NCBI RefSeq assembly: GCF_015595025.1
Contig: NZ_JADNRL010000026.1
Location: 206,405 to 249,006, forward strand
Length of the DNA: 42,602 nucleotides
Direction: 5' to 3'
Source: Halomonas sp. KAO
GTDB taxonomy: Bacteria; Pseudomonadota; Gammaproteobacteria; Pseudomonadales; Halomonadaceae
Both the position numbers and the translations under genes were made by a program. Under the pieces are notes generated by a model. It was not told the DNA's origin, searched no databases, and worked only from the letters and a program-made list of their open reading frames with translations. This document shows, piece after piece, positions 34,815 through 42,317 of this stretch; positions within the stretch are counted from its first letter, which is position 1, and every line of letters starts with the position of its first letter.

Positions 34815-35360
34815 ATGATGACGCTACGTATTTCCAACGGCGCCAGAACGCTGGTGGGACTATTCAGCTTGATCGCGGCCAGCTCGCTGGCCGCACAAAG
34901 CCTGCCCATGCCCAACACCAAGCCGGCACCGGGCAACGAGATACGACCGGCCCCACCACACCAGATGGCCTACCGTCCCGAGGTCTACTACCGGCTCGAA
35001 TGTGGCGGCTGCCACCTGGACGATGGCGAAGGCAAGCGCAAGAACGACATCCCCCGCATGAAGGACTTCGTCGGCCACTTCCTGTCGGTCGAGGGCGGGC
35101 GGGAGTTTCTCGTCCAGGTGCCCGGCTCGGCCTACTCGAGCTTCGCCGACGACCAGCTGGCCGAGTTGATCAACTGGATCATCACCGACGGCATCGCCGG
35201 CACCAGCAAACCCGAGGAGTTCACGCCCTACACCGCCGAGGAGGTGGCGGCACTGCGTGCCCAGCCGCTCGGCAAGGTCGAGGAGACCCGCGATGTGCTG
35301 CTCGACCGCATGCGGGCCAAGGACATTGCCATTCATGATGGCCTCAAGGATCGCCCCTAG
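34815..35360 (+). CDS. Periplasmic monohaem cytochrome c
   Basis: The 181-residue precursor has a signal peptide (ending SSLAAQ near 28) and one haem site CGGCH at 63-67 in YRLECGGCHLDDGEG. A short helical C-terminal domain follows. It sits 5 bp after aauA, the position occupied by a monohaem cytochrome gene in the Alcaligenes aau cluster, and is the likely electron acceptor for TTQ. The ATG pair at 34815/34818 has a weak ribosome binding site, so translation may depend on aauA. Confidence 0.82.
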   Translation: MMTLRISNGARTLVGLFSLIAASSLAAQSLPMPNTKPAPGNEIRPAPPHQMAYRPEVYYRLECGGCHLDDGEGKRKNDIPRMKDFVGHFLSVEGGREFLVQVPGSAYSSFADDQLAELINWIITDGIAGTSKPEEFTPYTAEEVAALRAQPLGKVEETRDVLLDRMRAKDIAIHDGLKDRP

Positions 35361-35414
35361 CGGCAGCGCCGCAAGGGGCGGCCCTTGCCCAGGCCGACAA
35401 CGGAGAGCTCACGC

Positions 35415-37289
35415 GTGGCAACGCCGATAGTCATCGGCGCCGGGCCTGCCGGCATGCACCTGGCGCGCCGGCTGGCCCGGCACGAGGAGGTGCTGGTGCT
35501 GGACGCCGACCCCGATAGCCCCCAGGCCACCGAGGCGCGTCCGCAACTGCTTGCCCATCTACCCTTCGACCCCTCCCACTCCGCTCGCGTGTCTCCGGAC
35601 ACGCCCACGAACCCCGGCCCCTTGCCGCCGACAGCAGGGCTCCGTCTGCTTTCCGGACGCCGGGCGGTAAGGATCGACCGGAATAACCACCGTGTCATCG
35701 ACGAGACCGGCCAGGCCCATGATTACTCTCGCCTGTTCCTCGCCCTGGGCGCCTCGCCCCGCTGGCCCACGCTCCTCGGAAGCCGGCTCGCCGGAGTGCA
35801 GACCCTCTATACCCGCCGCCAGCTCGACACCCTGCTCGACGCCCTGGATCATCGGGAACCTCTGCTGATCGTGGGCGGCGGCCTGCTGGCCGTCGAGCTC
35901 GCCGCCCTGGCGGCAGAGCGCGTCAGCGTCACCCTGGTCGCCCGCCGCCGGCTACTGGGACGCTACCTAAGCCCCGACATCGGCGCCAGCGTCGTTCGGC
36001 ATCTCGAGAAACGCGGTGCCCGGGTGCTGGAGCAGGCGCCGCCGCACCGCCTGCTGGGCCGTCACAGGGTGACCGGCGTGGCGCTGGCAGACGGCCGGAC
36101 CCTGATGACACGACGCATCGTGCTGGCCTGCGGCATCACCCCCAATACGCGACTGGCCCGGGAGGCGGGGCTCGCCACCGACGCGGGCACCCTGGTCAAT
36201 GCCGACATGCGTAGCCCCAGTGACCCCAGGATCTTCGCCGTGGGCGACTGTGCCCAGCCGCCCTGGCCATCGATGCGGGGCAATATCACCCTGGTCCTTC
36301 ACCTCGCCGATCTGGCCCTCGCCACGGTCGGTGGCGAGCCGCCACCGGCGCCCCCGGAAGGGCTGCATCGGGAGTGCCGGCTGGGAAACGACACCCGGCT
36401 GGTCGTGGCCGGGACCCACCCGCCATCGGTCTCGTCCTCAAGCGCTACACCCACCAAGGGGGAGACGCTCACGGCTCGACGCGGAGGCCGCGTACTGCAC
36501 GCGACGCTACATCAGCAGCGCCTCGTTGCCTTCGAGGCACTGCTGCCCTCCCTTCAGGCCAGGCGGCTCACCGAGCGCTGGTCGGACCGTGGGGCACTCA
36601 GCCGAACGGACATGGTGGGACTGCGCTGGCTGGCCTGGCTGCCACCGCGCCGCCCCTCCGATCCCCTGATCTGTCGCTGCGCCGGTGTTCGCCACTCGGC
36701 CATTCGGGCGGCCATCGCCGAGCACGGTGGCGAGCCGGCGATGATCCGCCGGGCCACCCGGGCAGGCAACTACTGCGGCAACTGCCTCGATGAGATCGCC
36801 AGCCTGGCCGGCCGACGCCCGTGGCGCAGCCGCCTGATGCGCTGGTCGCTGGCCGTGGCGACACTGCTCCTCGTCGGCGTGCTGGGGGCGCTGCCGGTCT
36901 GGTCGGTTCCCGACAGCGTGCTCCCGGCGCATGTCTTCATGGCCTACCGCCTGATGACCGATGCCATCGTCCGGGAGCTCAGCGGCTACCTGCTGCTTCT
37001 CGCCATCCTGCTGACGCTGGTGATCCGCGGCGGCCCCCGCCGCTACTGGTGGCATGGCCTGCTGGGCGGCAGCGCCCTGCTGCTGATGCCCCTGCACGCC
37101 CTGGGCGGCCTTTCCAGCGGCGCCGGCCTGAATGCCGGACTCGTCGCGCTGATGCTGCTGGTCATGCTGAGCGGTGCCCTGGCGATGCTGCACCGGCGGC
37201 GGCTCCTGCTGCGTCTGGGCCATCGGGTCGCCACGTTGCTCCTGCTAGCGGCGACCCTGCTGCATCTGGTGTTCATCTATCAATATTGA
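35415..37289 (+). CDS. FAD/NAD(P) oxidoreductase with BFD-type [2Fe-2S] domain and C-terminal five-span membrane domain
   Basis: The 624-residue fusion begins at GTG 35415 after GGAGAG. Residues 4-20 (PIVIGAGPAGMHLARRL) bind FAD, 150-166 (LLIVGGGLLAVELAALA) form the NAD(P) Rossmann motif, and IFAVGDCAQPP (273-283) is the second FAD motif. A BFD-like iron-sulfur domain follows with Cys420, Cys422, Cys454 and Cys457 (ICRCAG...NYCGNC). Residues 475-621 form five membrane spans with His547, 561, 593, 603 and 617 as possible haem ligands. Positive loops (RGGPRRYWW and HRRRLLLRLGHR) and no signal peptide put the flavin domain in the cytoplasm. It could pass electrons between NAD(P)H and the periplasmic cytochromes. 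Function inferred. Confidence 0.8.
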   Translation: MATPIVIGAGPAGMHLARRLARHEEVLVLDADPDSPQATEARPQLLAHLPFDPSHSARVSPDTPTNPGPLPPTAGLRLLSGRRAVRIDRNNHRVIDETGQAHDYSRLFLALGASPRWPTLLGSRLAGVQTLYTRRQLDTLLDALDHREPLLIVGGGLLAVELAALAAERVSVTLVARRRLLGRYLSPDIGASVVRHLEKRGARVLEQAPPHRLLGRHRVTGVALADGRTLMTRRIVLACGITPNTRLAREAGLATDAGTLVNADMRSPSDPRIFAVGDCAQPPWPSMRGNITLVLHLADLALATVGGEPPPAPPEGLHRECRLGNDTRLVVAGTHPPSVSSSSATPTKGETLTARRGGRVLHATLHQQRLVAFEALLPSLQARRLTERWSDRGALSRTDMVGLRWLAWLPPRRPSDPLICRCAGVRHSAIRAAIAEHGGEPAMIRRATRAGNYCGNCLDEIASLAGRRPWRSRLMRWSLAVATLLLVGVLGALPVWSVPDSVLPAHVFMAYRLMTDAIVRELSGYLLLLAILLTLVIRGGPRRYWWHGLLGGSALLLMPLHALGGLSSGAGLNAGLVALMLLVMLSGALAMLHRRRLLLRLGHRVATLLLLAATLLHLVFIYQY

Positions 37290-37304
37290 GGGCGCATACC
37301 GACA

Positions 37305-37796
37305 ATGATCTCCAGCCAACGCCTTCTGTTTATCGGCCTGTTGCTGGCCCTGCTGGCCGGCGCCGCCCTGCTGATGCTGGGTCAATGGCAGCACGCGGCC
37401 AGCCCGGCACCGCTCTCCCGTGGGCATGCCGGCCTCGAGTGCGCCGACTGCCATCTCGACATCAACAGCAGTCAGGCCACGCTGAGCATCGGCTGCCAGG
37501 GCTGCCACGAGGAAGTGCTCGGCGAGCAGCGAGCCCACTCGCCAGAGTACCTCTCCGTCGTTGGCCGCGGTGACTCCCCCTGGCACACCCGACCGGATGG
37601 CTGCCTGGACTGCCATAACGGGCATGTTCGCGCCGGTGACGGCTTCGCCAGCGCGCTGCCCGCCGATCAATGCACGCTATGCCATGCCGGCATCATCACC
37701 GAACACGACTACCACCTGGGTCTCGACTTCAACAGCTGCGCAAGCTGCCACCGCTATCATGACCGGGTCATCTCCCGGCCCAGGCCCGCTGACTAG
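37305..37796 (+). CDS. Membrane-anchored pentahaem cytochrome c
   Basis: The 163-residue protein has one N-terminal anchor (LLFIGLLLALLAGAALLML, residues 7-25) and five CxxCH haem sites: 46-50, 64-68, 100-104, 123-127 and 145-149, a spacing like cytochrome c3 and small NapC-type proteins. Additional histidines (41, 78, 94, 107, 134, 137, 152) can supply distal ligands. It starts 15 bp after the flavoprotein fusion and should receive or deliver electrons in the periplasm. The gene ends the amine dehydrogenase cluster; AttH follows after 121 bp without a gene. Confidence 0.88.
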   Translation: MISSQRLLFIGLLLALLAGAALLMLGQWQHAASPAPLSRGHAGLECADCHLDINSSQATLSIGCQGCHEEVLGEQRAHSPEYLSVVGRGDSPWHTRPDGCLDCHNGHVRAGDGFASALPADQCTLCHAGIITEHDYHLGLDFNSCASCHRYHDRVISRPRPAD

Positions 37797-37917
37797 CCGG
37801 GCGTTGTGCCGCTTCCGGGCTACGAGGCACCCCTCGCTTACAGCGAGCCGCCGGGCCGTTCCCACCGGCAGGCGACGGCGCTACTGTAGGGGGCATCTAC
37901 CTCGAGGAGCGATTCGC

Positions 37918-39117
37918 ATGCCGGTTCGTGCTATCTGGCGGTCTTGGCGGCCGGTATTGTTGCTGGGATCACTGCTGGGGGCCCTTCTGGCCATGACCGG
38001 GTGCGACGACGCCCCACCCGAGCGCTCGAGCGCCGGCTTCGCCGGACTGGGTGAGAGCGATGGCGGTTTCATGCAGGCCAGCCCCGACACGCCACTGCAC
38101 TTTCCCGCGGATCACGGTGCGCACCCCGGCTACCGCATCGAGTGGTGGTATCTCACCGCCAACCTGGAGGATGAGCAGGGCGAACCGCTGGGGCTGCAGT
38201 GGACCCTGTTCCGCCAGGCGCTGCTGCCACCTGGAGCACCACCCGGGGAGACGCCCCCCGAGCCGGCCCCCTGGGTGGCCGACCAGCTCTGGATGGCGCA
38301 TATGGCCGTCTCCCGGGGTGGACAGCACGCCGTCAGCGAGCGCTTCGCGCGCAGCCACTCGGCGGCCCCTCCCCAGCAGGCCGCCAGCCAGGCCGGCGCG
38401 ACCGCCCACCCCTTCCGGGCCTGGATCGACGACTGGGCACTGGCCAGCGACGTCAGCGACCCCGAGGCCGACACCTTCGAGCGGCTGAGGCTCACCGCCT
38501 TCGACGGCGAAGGCGACAAGCGCTTCGGCTATCGTCTCGAGCTGACGGCGGAGGGACCCCTGGTGCGGCATGGCGACAGCGGCTTCAGCCAGAAGTCGGC
38601 CGACGGTCAGGGCTCCCACTACTACAGCCAACCCTTCTGGCGTATCGAGGGCGAGGTGACCCTGGCCGGCGAGACACGCGAGGCCAGCGGTCGGGGCTGG
38701 CTCGACCGCGAATGGAGCAGCCAGCTGCTGAGCCCCGACCAGACGGGTTGGGACTGGTTCTCGCTGCATCTCGACAGCGGCAACCGCCTGATGGCCTTCC
38801 GGTTGCGTGGCGGCGGAGACGACGGCGGTGACTACCGCTCCGGCAGCTGGATCCTGGCGGATGGCACCACCCATCCGCTGGGTTCGCAGGAGCTGGCGAT
38901 GACCCCGCTGGCCACCACCCGCGTGGCGGGCCGCGAGATGCCAACCCGCTGGCGTTTGAAGGTGCCCGAGCGCGACCTCGACCTGATCGTGGAGGCGCCC
39001 CATGCCGAGCGCTGGATGGAGACCACCGTGCCCTACTGGGAGGGCGAGGTGATCGCCCGCGATCATGATGGCGGCGAGCGGCTGGGAGTGGGCTATCTGG
39101 AGATGACCGGCTACTGA
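37918..39117 (+). CDS. AttH/CrtC-like lipocalin-type lipoprotein
   Basis: The 399-residue protein has a lipoprotein signal with lipobox LAMTGC (Cys29) and the AttH/carotenoid 1,2-hydratase fold: FPADHGAHPGYRIEWWYLTANL, the central SHYYSQPFWRIEG and the GRGWLDREWSSQLLSPDQTGWDWFSLHL block. In related bacteria this gene stands directly after an ATPase and a fused FtsX permease; here those genes end at 31464, and the amine dehydrogenase cluster lies between. GAGGAG precedes ATG 37918. Role in lipid or lipoprotein handling is a family-level inference. Confidence 0.85.
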   Translation: MPVRAIWRSWRPVLLLGSLLGALLAMTGCDDAPPERSSAGFAGLGESDGGFMQASPDTPLHFPADHGAHPGYRIEWWYLTANLEDEQGEPLGLQWTLFRQALLPPGAPPGETPPEPAPWVADQLWMAHMAVSRGGQHAVSERFARSHSAAPPQQAASQAGATAHPFRAWIDDWALASDVSDPEADTFERLRLTAFDGEGDKRFGYRLELTAEGPLVRHGDSGFSQKSADGQGSHYYSQPFWRIEGEVTLAGETREASGRGWLDREWSSQLLSPDQTGWDWFSLHLDSGNRLMAFRLRGGGDDGGDYRSGSWILADGTTHPLGSQELAMTPLATTRVAGREMPTRWRLKVPERDLDLIVEAPHAERWMETTVPYWEGEVIARDHDGGERLGVGYLEMTGY

Positions 39118-39134
39118 GTGGCCACCCGGCTGTC

Positions 39135-39198
39135 CAACTGCGCAACTGCCCAACTGCCCAACTGCGCCACTACCCAACTATCCAACTATCCAACCGGG
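39135..39198 (+). repeat. Octamer tandem repeat between attH and the siderophore receptor
   Basis: Eight 8-bp units: CAACTGCG, CAACTGCC, CAACTGCC, CAACTGCG, CCACTACC, CAACTATC, CAACTATC, CAACCGGG. It starts 17 bp after the attH stop and ends 40 bp before the first Fur-like box. The period of eight and the position after a stop codon resemble the array after znuA, though the unit differs. Confidence 0.9.
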
Positions 39199-39238
39199 AA
39201 TATGGAAAAAAAGTGATTGACTGTGCCGTTGGTGCAAA

Positions 39239-39271
39239 TGAGAATGTATCTCCTTCTGATAATAGTTCTCT
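39239..39271. promoter_or_regulatory. Tandem Fur-like boxes
   Basis: Two sites close to the Fur 7-1-7 consensus (TGATAAT-N-ATTATCA) lie side by side: TGAGAATGTATCTCC at 39239-39253 and TGATAATAGTTCTCT at 39257-39271. The second has a perfect left half. They end 31 bp upstream of the siderophore-receptor start, where Fur would block the promoter when iron is sufficient. The region is AT-rich relative to its surroundings. Confidence 0.75.
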
Positions 39272-39302
39272 TCCACCATCTCCCCTGACAAGGAACTGTG
39301 CA

Positions 39303-41519
39303 GTGAAACCTGGCATCACCTCCGTCCAACGCTCCCCCTACCGTCTTCTGGCCTCGGCGGCGGGTCTCGCCATGGCGTCGGCCGCCGCCCCCTCCATGGC
39401 CCAGTCCAGTGAGGCGGTAGAGCTCGACTCGCTGACGGTGATCGGCGAGTACAGCGATACCGGCTACAAGAGCGAGCGTTCGGCATCCGGCAAGTACGTC
39501 AAGCCGCTGCTGGATACCCCCCAGACGGTCAGTGTGGTGCCCGAGCAGGTGATCGATGAGCAGCAGGCGCTGAGCCTGCGCCAGGTGCTCTCCAACGTGT
39601 CGGGCATCACCTTCGACGCCGGCGAGGGCGGCGGCGGCTCGGGTGACAAGATCAACATCCGTGGCTTCAGCGCCAACGCCAACATGAAGGTGGATGGCCT
39701 GCGCGACAGCAGCCAGAACAACCGCAGCGACATGTTCAACACCGAGCGCGTCGAGGTGATCAAGGGCCCGAGTTCGGTATTCGGCGGCGCGGGCACCGCC
39801 GGCGGGGTGGTCAATATGATCAGCAAGACCCCCAAGAACCGCAGCTTCGTGGATGCCGGCCTGGGACTTGGCAGCGACGACTACCGCCGCCTGACCCTCG
39901 ATGCCAACCAGACGCTGGATGGCGTGGGGCAAGACAGTGCCCTGCGCCTGAACCTGATGGCCCATGAAAATGACGTGCCGGGCCGCGATGATATCGGTCG
40001 CGAGCGCCTTGGCATCGCACCCTCGCTGACCCTGGGGCTGAGCGATGCCACCCGTGCGACCCTGAGCTATGTCTACCAGAAGGATGACAACCTGCCGGAC
40101 TACGGCCTGCCGGCGGAGAACGGCAGGGTGCTGTCCGGCGTCGACCACGAGGCCTACTACGGCTGGCGCAACCTCGATGAGGAGAGGATCGAGAGCAATA
40201 TCGCCACACTCACCCTGGAGCACGACTTCAGCGACAGGACCTGGCTGGAGAACAAGACGCGCTACACCCACCTCGACCGCGATACCACCATTTCGGCGGC
40301 GCACGTCGATCGCGACGGCCTGGCGCCGGGACGTTACAAGCCGGCAGGCCCCCAGGCCTACCGACGGGACGTGACCACGGAGATGTGGATCAACCAGACC
40401 CACCTGACCACCCGCTTCGACACCGCGGGCTTCGAGCATGAGCTGCTGGTGGGCGCCGAGGTGTCCCGCGAGACCTACGACCGCACGGCCTCCAATCTGG
40501 GGTTGGGTAGCGATGCGCACCCCTACCCCGACGGTGGCTATGACCTCTCCAACCCGCCGGGCCGCTGGGATGGCGACACCACCTATACGCCGCGTGGCGC
40601 CAACGAGGCCACACTGAATAATCAGGCGCTCTATGTGTTCGATACCATCACCCTGGACCCGCAGTGGGACCTGAGCCTGGGCCTGCGCCACGACTGGATC
40701 GACGGCGAGGCGATCGACAAGGAGAGCAGCGAGCGTCAATCCACCCGCGACAAGGAGCTCAGCGGGCGCGCCGGGGTGGTCTACAAGCCAGCAGACAACG
40801 GCCGCGTCTACCTGGCCTACGGCACCTCCTTTGCTCCCTCCGCGGAAAACCTGGCCACCTCGGGCGGCCTGCCCCGGGGCAATGGTGGCGAGAACCTGTC
40901 GCCCGAGGAGAGCTCGACCTGGGAACTGGGTACCAAGTGGGAGTTCATGGAGGGTCGGCTGGGCCTGGAGGGTGCGCTGTTCCGGGTCGACAAGGACAAC
41001 GTGCGTGAGCAGGATGCCAACGACGACCTCCGGCTGGCCGGCGAGCAGCGGGTACAGGGGGTCGAGCTGGGGATCACCGGCCAGCTCACCGATGCCTGGG
41101 GCGTCTATGCCAACTACACCTATCTCGACAGCGAGACACGCAAGTCGATCGCCGAGCCTCAGACCAACGGCCGTGACCCCGTCGGTCACTCCCTGGGCAA
41201 CACGCCGGATCACAGCTTCAACCTGTGGACGACCTACGATATCGCCCCGGACCTCCAGCTGGGCTATGGCGCCCGCTACGTGGGCGAGCGACAGGTCGCC
41301 TCCGACGTGGCCGGCACCGTGGACAGCTACTGGCTGCATAACGCCATGCTGGCCTATCGGGTAACCGACAACCTCAGCGCCCAGTTCAACGTCAACAACC
41401 TGTTCGACGAGGAGTATGTCGAGCGCGTGCGTCCGCGCCCCGGCACCGCATCGCGCAGCTCGGCAGTGGAGATCGGCGACGGTCGCGCGGGCATCCTGAC
41501 CCTCGACTATCGCTTCTGA
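39303..41519 (+). CDS. TonB-dependent siderophore receptor (catecholate/PiuA-Fiu-like)
   Basis: The 738-residue outer membrane receptor has a signal peptide (MKPGITSVQRSPYRLLASAA... ending SMAQ near 34), a TonB box-like segment LDSLTVIGEYS, the plug domain (LLDTPQTVSVVPEQVI, KINIRGFSANANM, VEVIKGPSSVFGGAGTAGGVVNMISK) and a 22-strand barrel ending in YRF. The final Phe and FDEEYVERVRPRPGTASRSS block are standard. GTG 39303 follows AAGGAAC and fits the Fur boxes just upstream. The adjacent piuC gene favours a catecholate or related siderophore, but specificity cannot be read from sequence. Confidence 0.9.
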   Translation: MKPGITSVQRSPYRLLASAAGLAMASAAAPSMAQSSEAVELDSLTVIGEYSDTGYKSERSASGKYVKPLLDTPQTVSVVPEQVIDEQQALSLRQVLSNVSGITFDAGEGGGGSGDKINIRGFSANANMKVDGLRDSSQNNRSDMFNTERVEVIKGPSSVFGGAGTAGGVVNMISKTPKNRSFVDAGLGLGSDDYRRLTLDANQTLDGVGQDSALRLNLMAHENDVPGRDDIGRERLGIAPSLTLGLSDATRATLSYVYQKDDNLPDYGLPAENGRVLSGVDHEAYYGWRNLDEERIESNIATLTLEHDFSDRTWLENKTRYTHLDRDTTISAAHVDRDGLAPGRYKPAGPQAYRRDVTTEMWINQTHLTTRFDTAGFEHELLVGAEVSRETYDRTASNLGLGSDAHPYPDGGYDLSNPPGRWDGDTTYTPRGANEATLNNQALYVFDTITLDPQWDLSLGLRHDWIDGEAIDKESSERQSTRDKELSGRAGVVYKPADNGRVYLAYGTSFAPSAENLATSGGLPRGNGGENLSPEESSTWELGTKWEFMEGRLGLEGALFRVDKDNVREQDANDDLRLAGEQRVQGVELGITGQLTDAWGVYANYTYLDSETRKSIAEPQTNGRDPVGHSLGNTPDHSFNLWTTYDIAPDLQLGYGARYVGERQVASDVAGTVDSYWLHNAMLAYRVTDNLSAQFNVNNLFDEEYVERVRPRPGTASRSSAVEIGDGRAGILTLDYRF

Positions 41520-41565
41520 CCCAGTGCTTCTGATCGACCGGCAGTGACGACAGCTGTCTTTCCTC

Positions 41566-41590
41566 GCCCGACCCCGCTCAGGGGTCGGGC
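41566..41590 (+). terminator. Terminator after the siderophore receptor
   Basis: A perfect 10-bp stem GCCCGACCCC/GGGGTCGGGC encloses GCTCA, 47 bp after the receptor stop. It is followed by ATGCTTCATT, a weak T run. It also lies 27 bp upstream of piuC, so part of the transcription may read through into it. Confidence 0.8.
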
Positions 41591-41617
41591 ATGCTTCATT
41601 CAAGAGGGTCGTGACCC

Positions 41618-42298
41618 ATGATGCTGCATATTCCCGAGGTGCTCGATAAGACGCAGGTCGCCGAGTGCCGCGAGCTGCTCCTCCAGGCGCCCTGGCAGGA
41701 CGGCAAGTCCACCGCCGGCTTCCAGTCGGCACTGGCCAAGCACAACCTGCAGCTGCCGGAGGAGGCCGAAGTGGCCCAGCGGCTGAGCAGGGTGGTGCTG
41801 GCGGCGCTGGAGCGCCATCCGCTGTTTGTCGCCGGCGCCCTGCCGGCCAGGATATTTCCGCCGCTGTTCAACTGCTATCAGGGCGGGCAGTCGTTCGGAC
41901 TGCATGTGGACAACGCCATGCGCATGGATCGCCGGCGCGGCGAGTACCTGCGCACCGATCTGTCGGCCACGCTGTTCTTCAGCGAGCCGGAGAGCTACGA
42001 CGGCGGCGAGCTGGTCGTCGAGGACACCTATGGTGCGCACAGCGTCAAGCTGCCGGCGGGGGATCTGATCCTCTATCCCGCCTCCAGCCTGCATCGGGTC
42101 ACCCCGGTGACCCGTGGCGCGCGCCTCGGCGCCTTCTTCTGGATTCAGAGCATGGTCCGCGACGAGGGCCAGCGCAGCCTGCTGTTCGACCTGGACACGG
42201 CCATCCAGCAGACCCATCAACAGCTCGGGGCCGACCACGCGACCAGCATTCAACTGACCGGGGTCTACCACAACCTGCTGCGCCGCTGGGCGCTCTAG
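41618..42298 (+). CDS. piuC: Fe(II)/2-oxoglutarate dioxygenase PiuC (PKHD-type hydroxylase)
   Basis: The 226-residue enzyme is a PKHD-type dioxygenase like PiuC/YbiX. The iron triad is His96 and Asp98 (GLHVDNAM) with His159 (SSLHRVTPV), and Arg169 (GARLGAFFW) binds 2-oxoglutarate. ATG 41618 (or the adjacent ATG at 41621) follows AGAGGG. It normally sits beside TonB siderophore receptors and is Fur-regulated with them; here it follows the receptor with a terminator between. It ends 20 bp before an IS481-family element. Confidence 0.93.
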   Translation: MMLHIPEVLDKTQVAECRELLLQAPWQDGKSTAGFQSALAKHNLQLPEEAEVAQRLSRVVLAALERHPLFVAGALPARIFPPLFNCYQGGQSFGLHVDNAMRMDRRRGEYLRTDLSATLFFSEPESYDGGELVVEDTYGAHSVKLPAGDLILYPASSLHRVTPVTRGARLGAFFWIQSMVRDEGQRSLLFDLDTAIQQTHQQLGADHATSIQLTGVYHNLLRRWAL

Positions 42299-42317
42299 CT
42301 GTGATCTCTCTATAGGT

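Noticed and set aside
39186..41732. 848-codon open frame on the minus strand opposite the siderophore receptor
   Set aside because: It is the mirror of a clear TonB receptor; its composition is Val/Ala/Gly/His-rich without domains and typical of antisense frames in high-GC genes.
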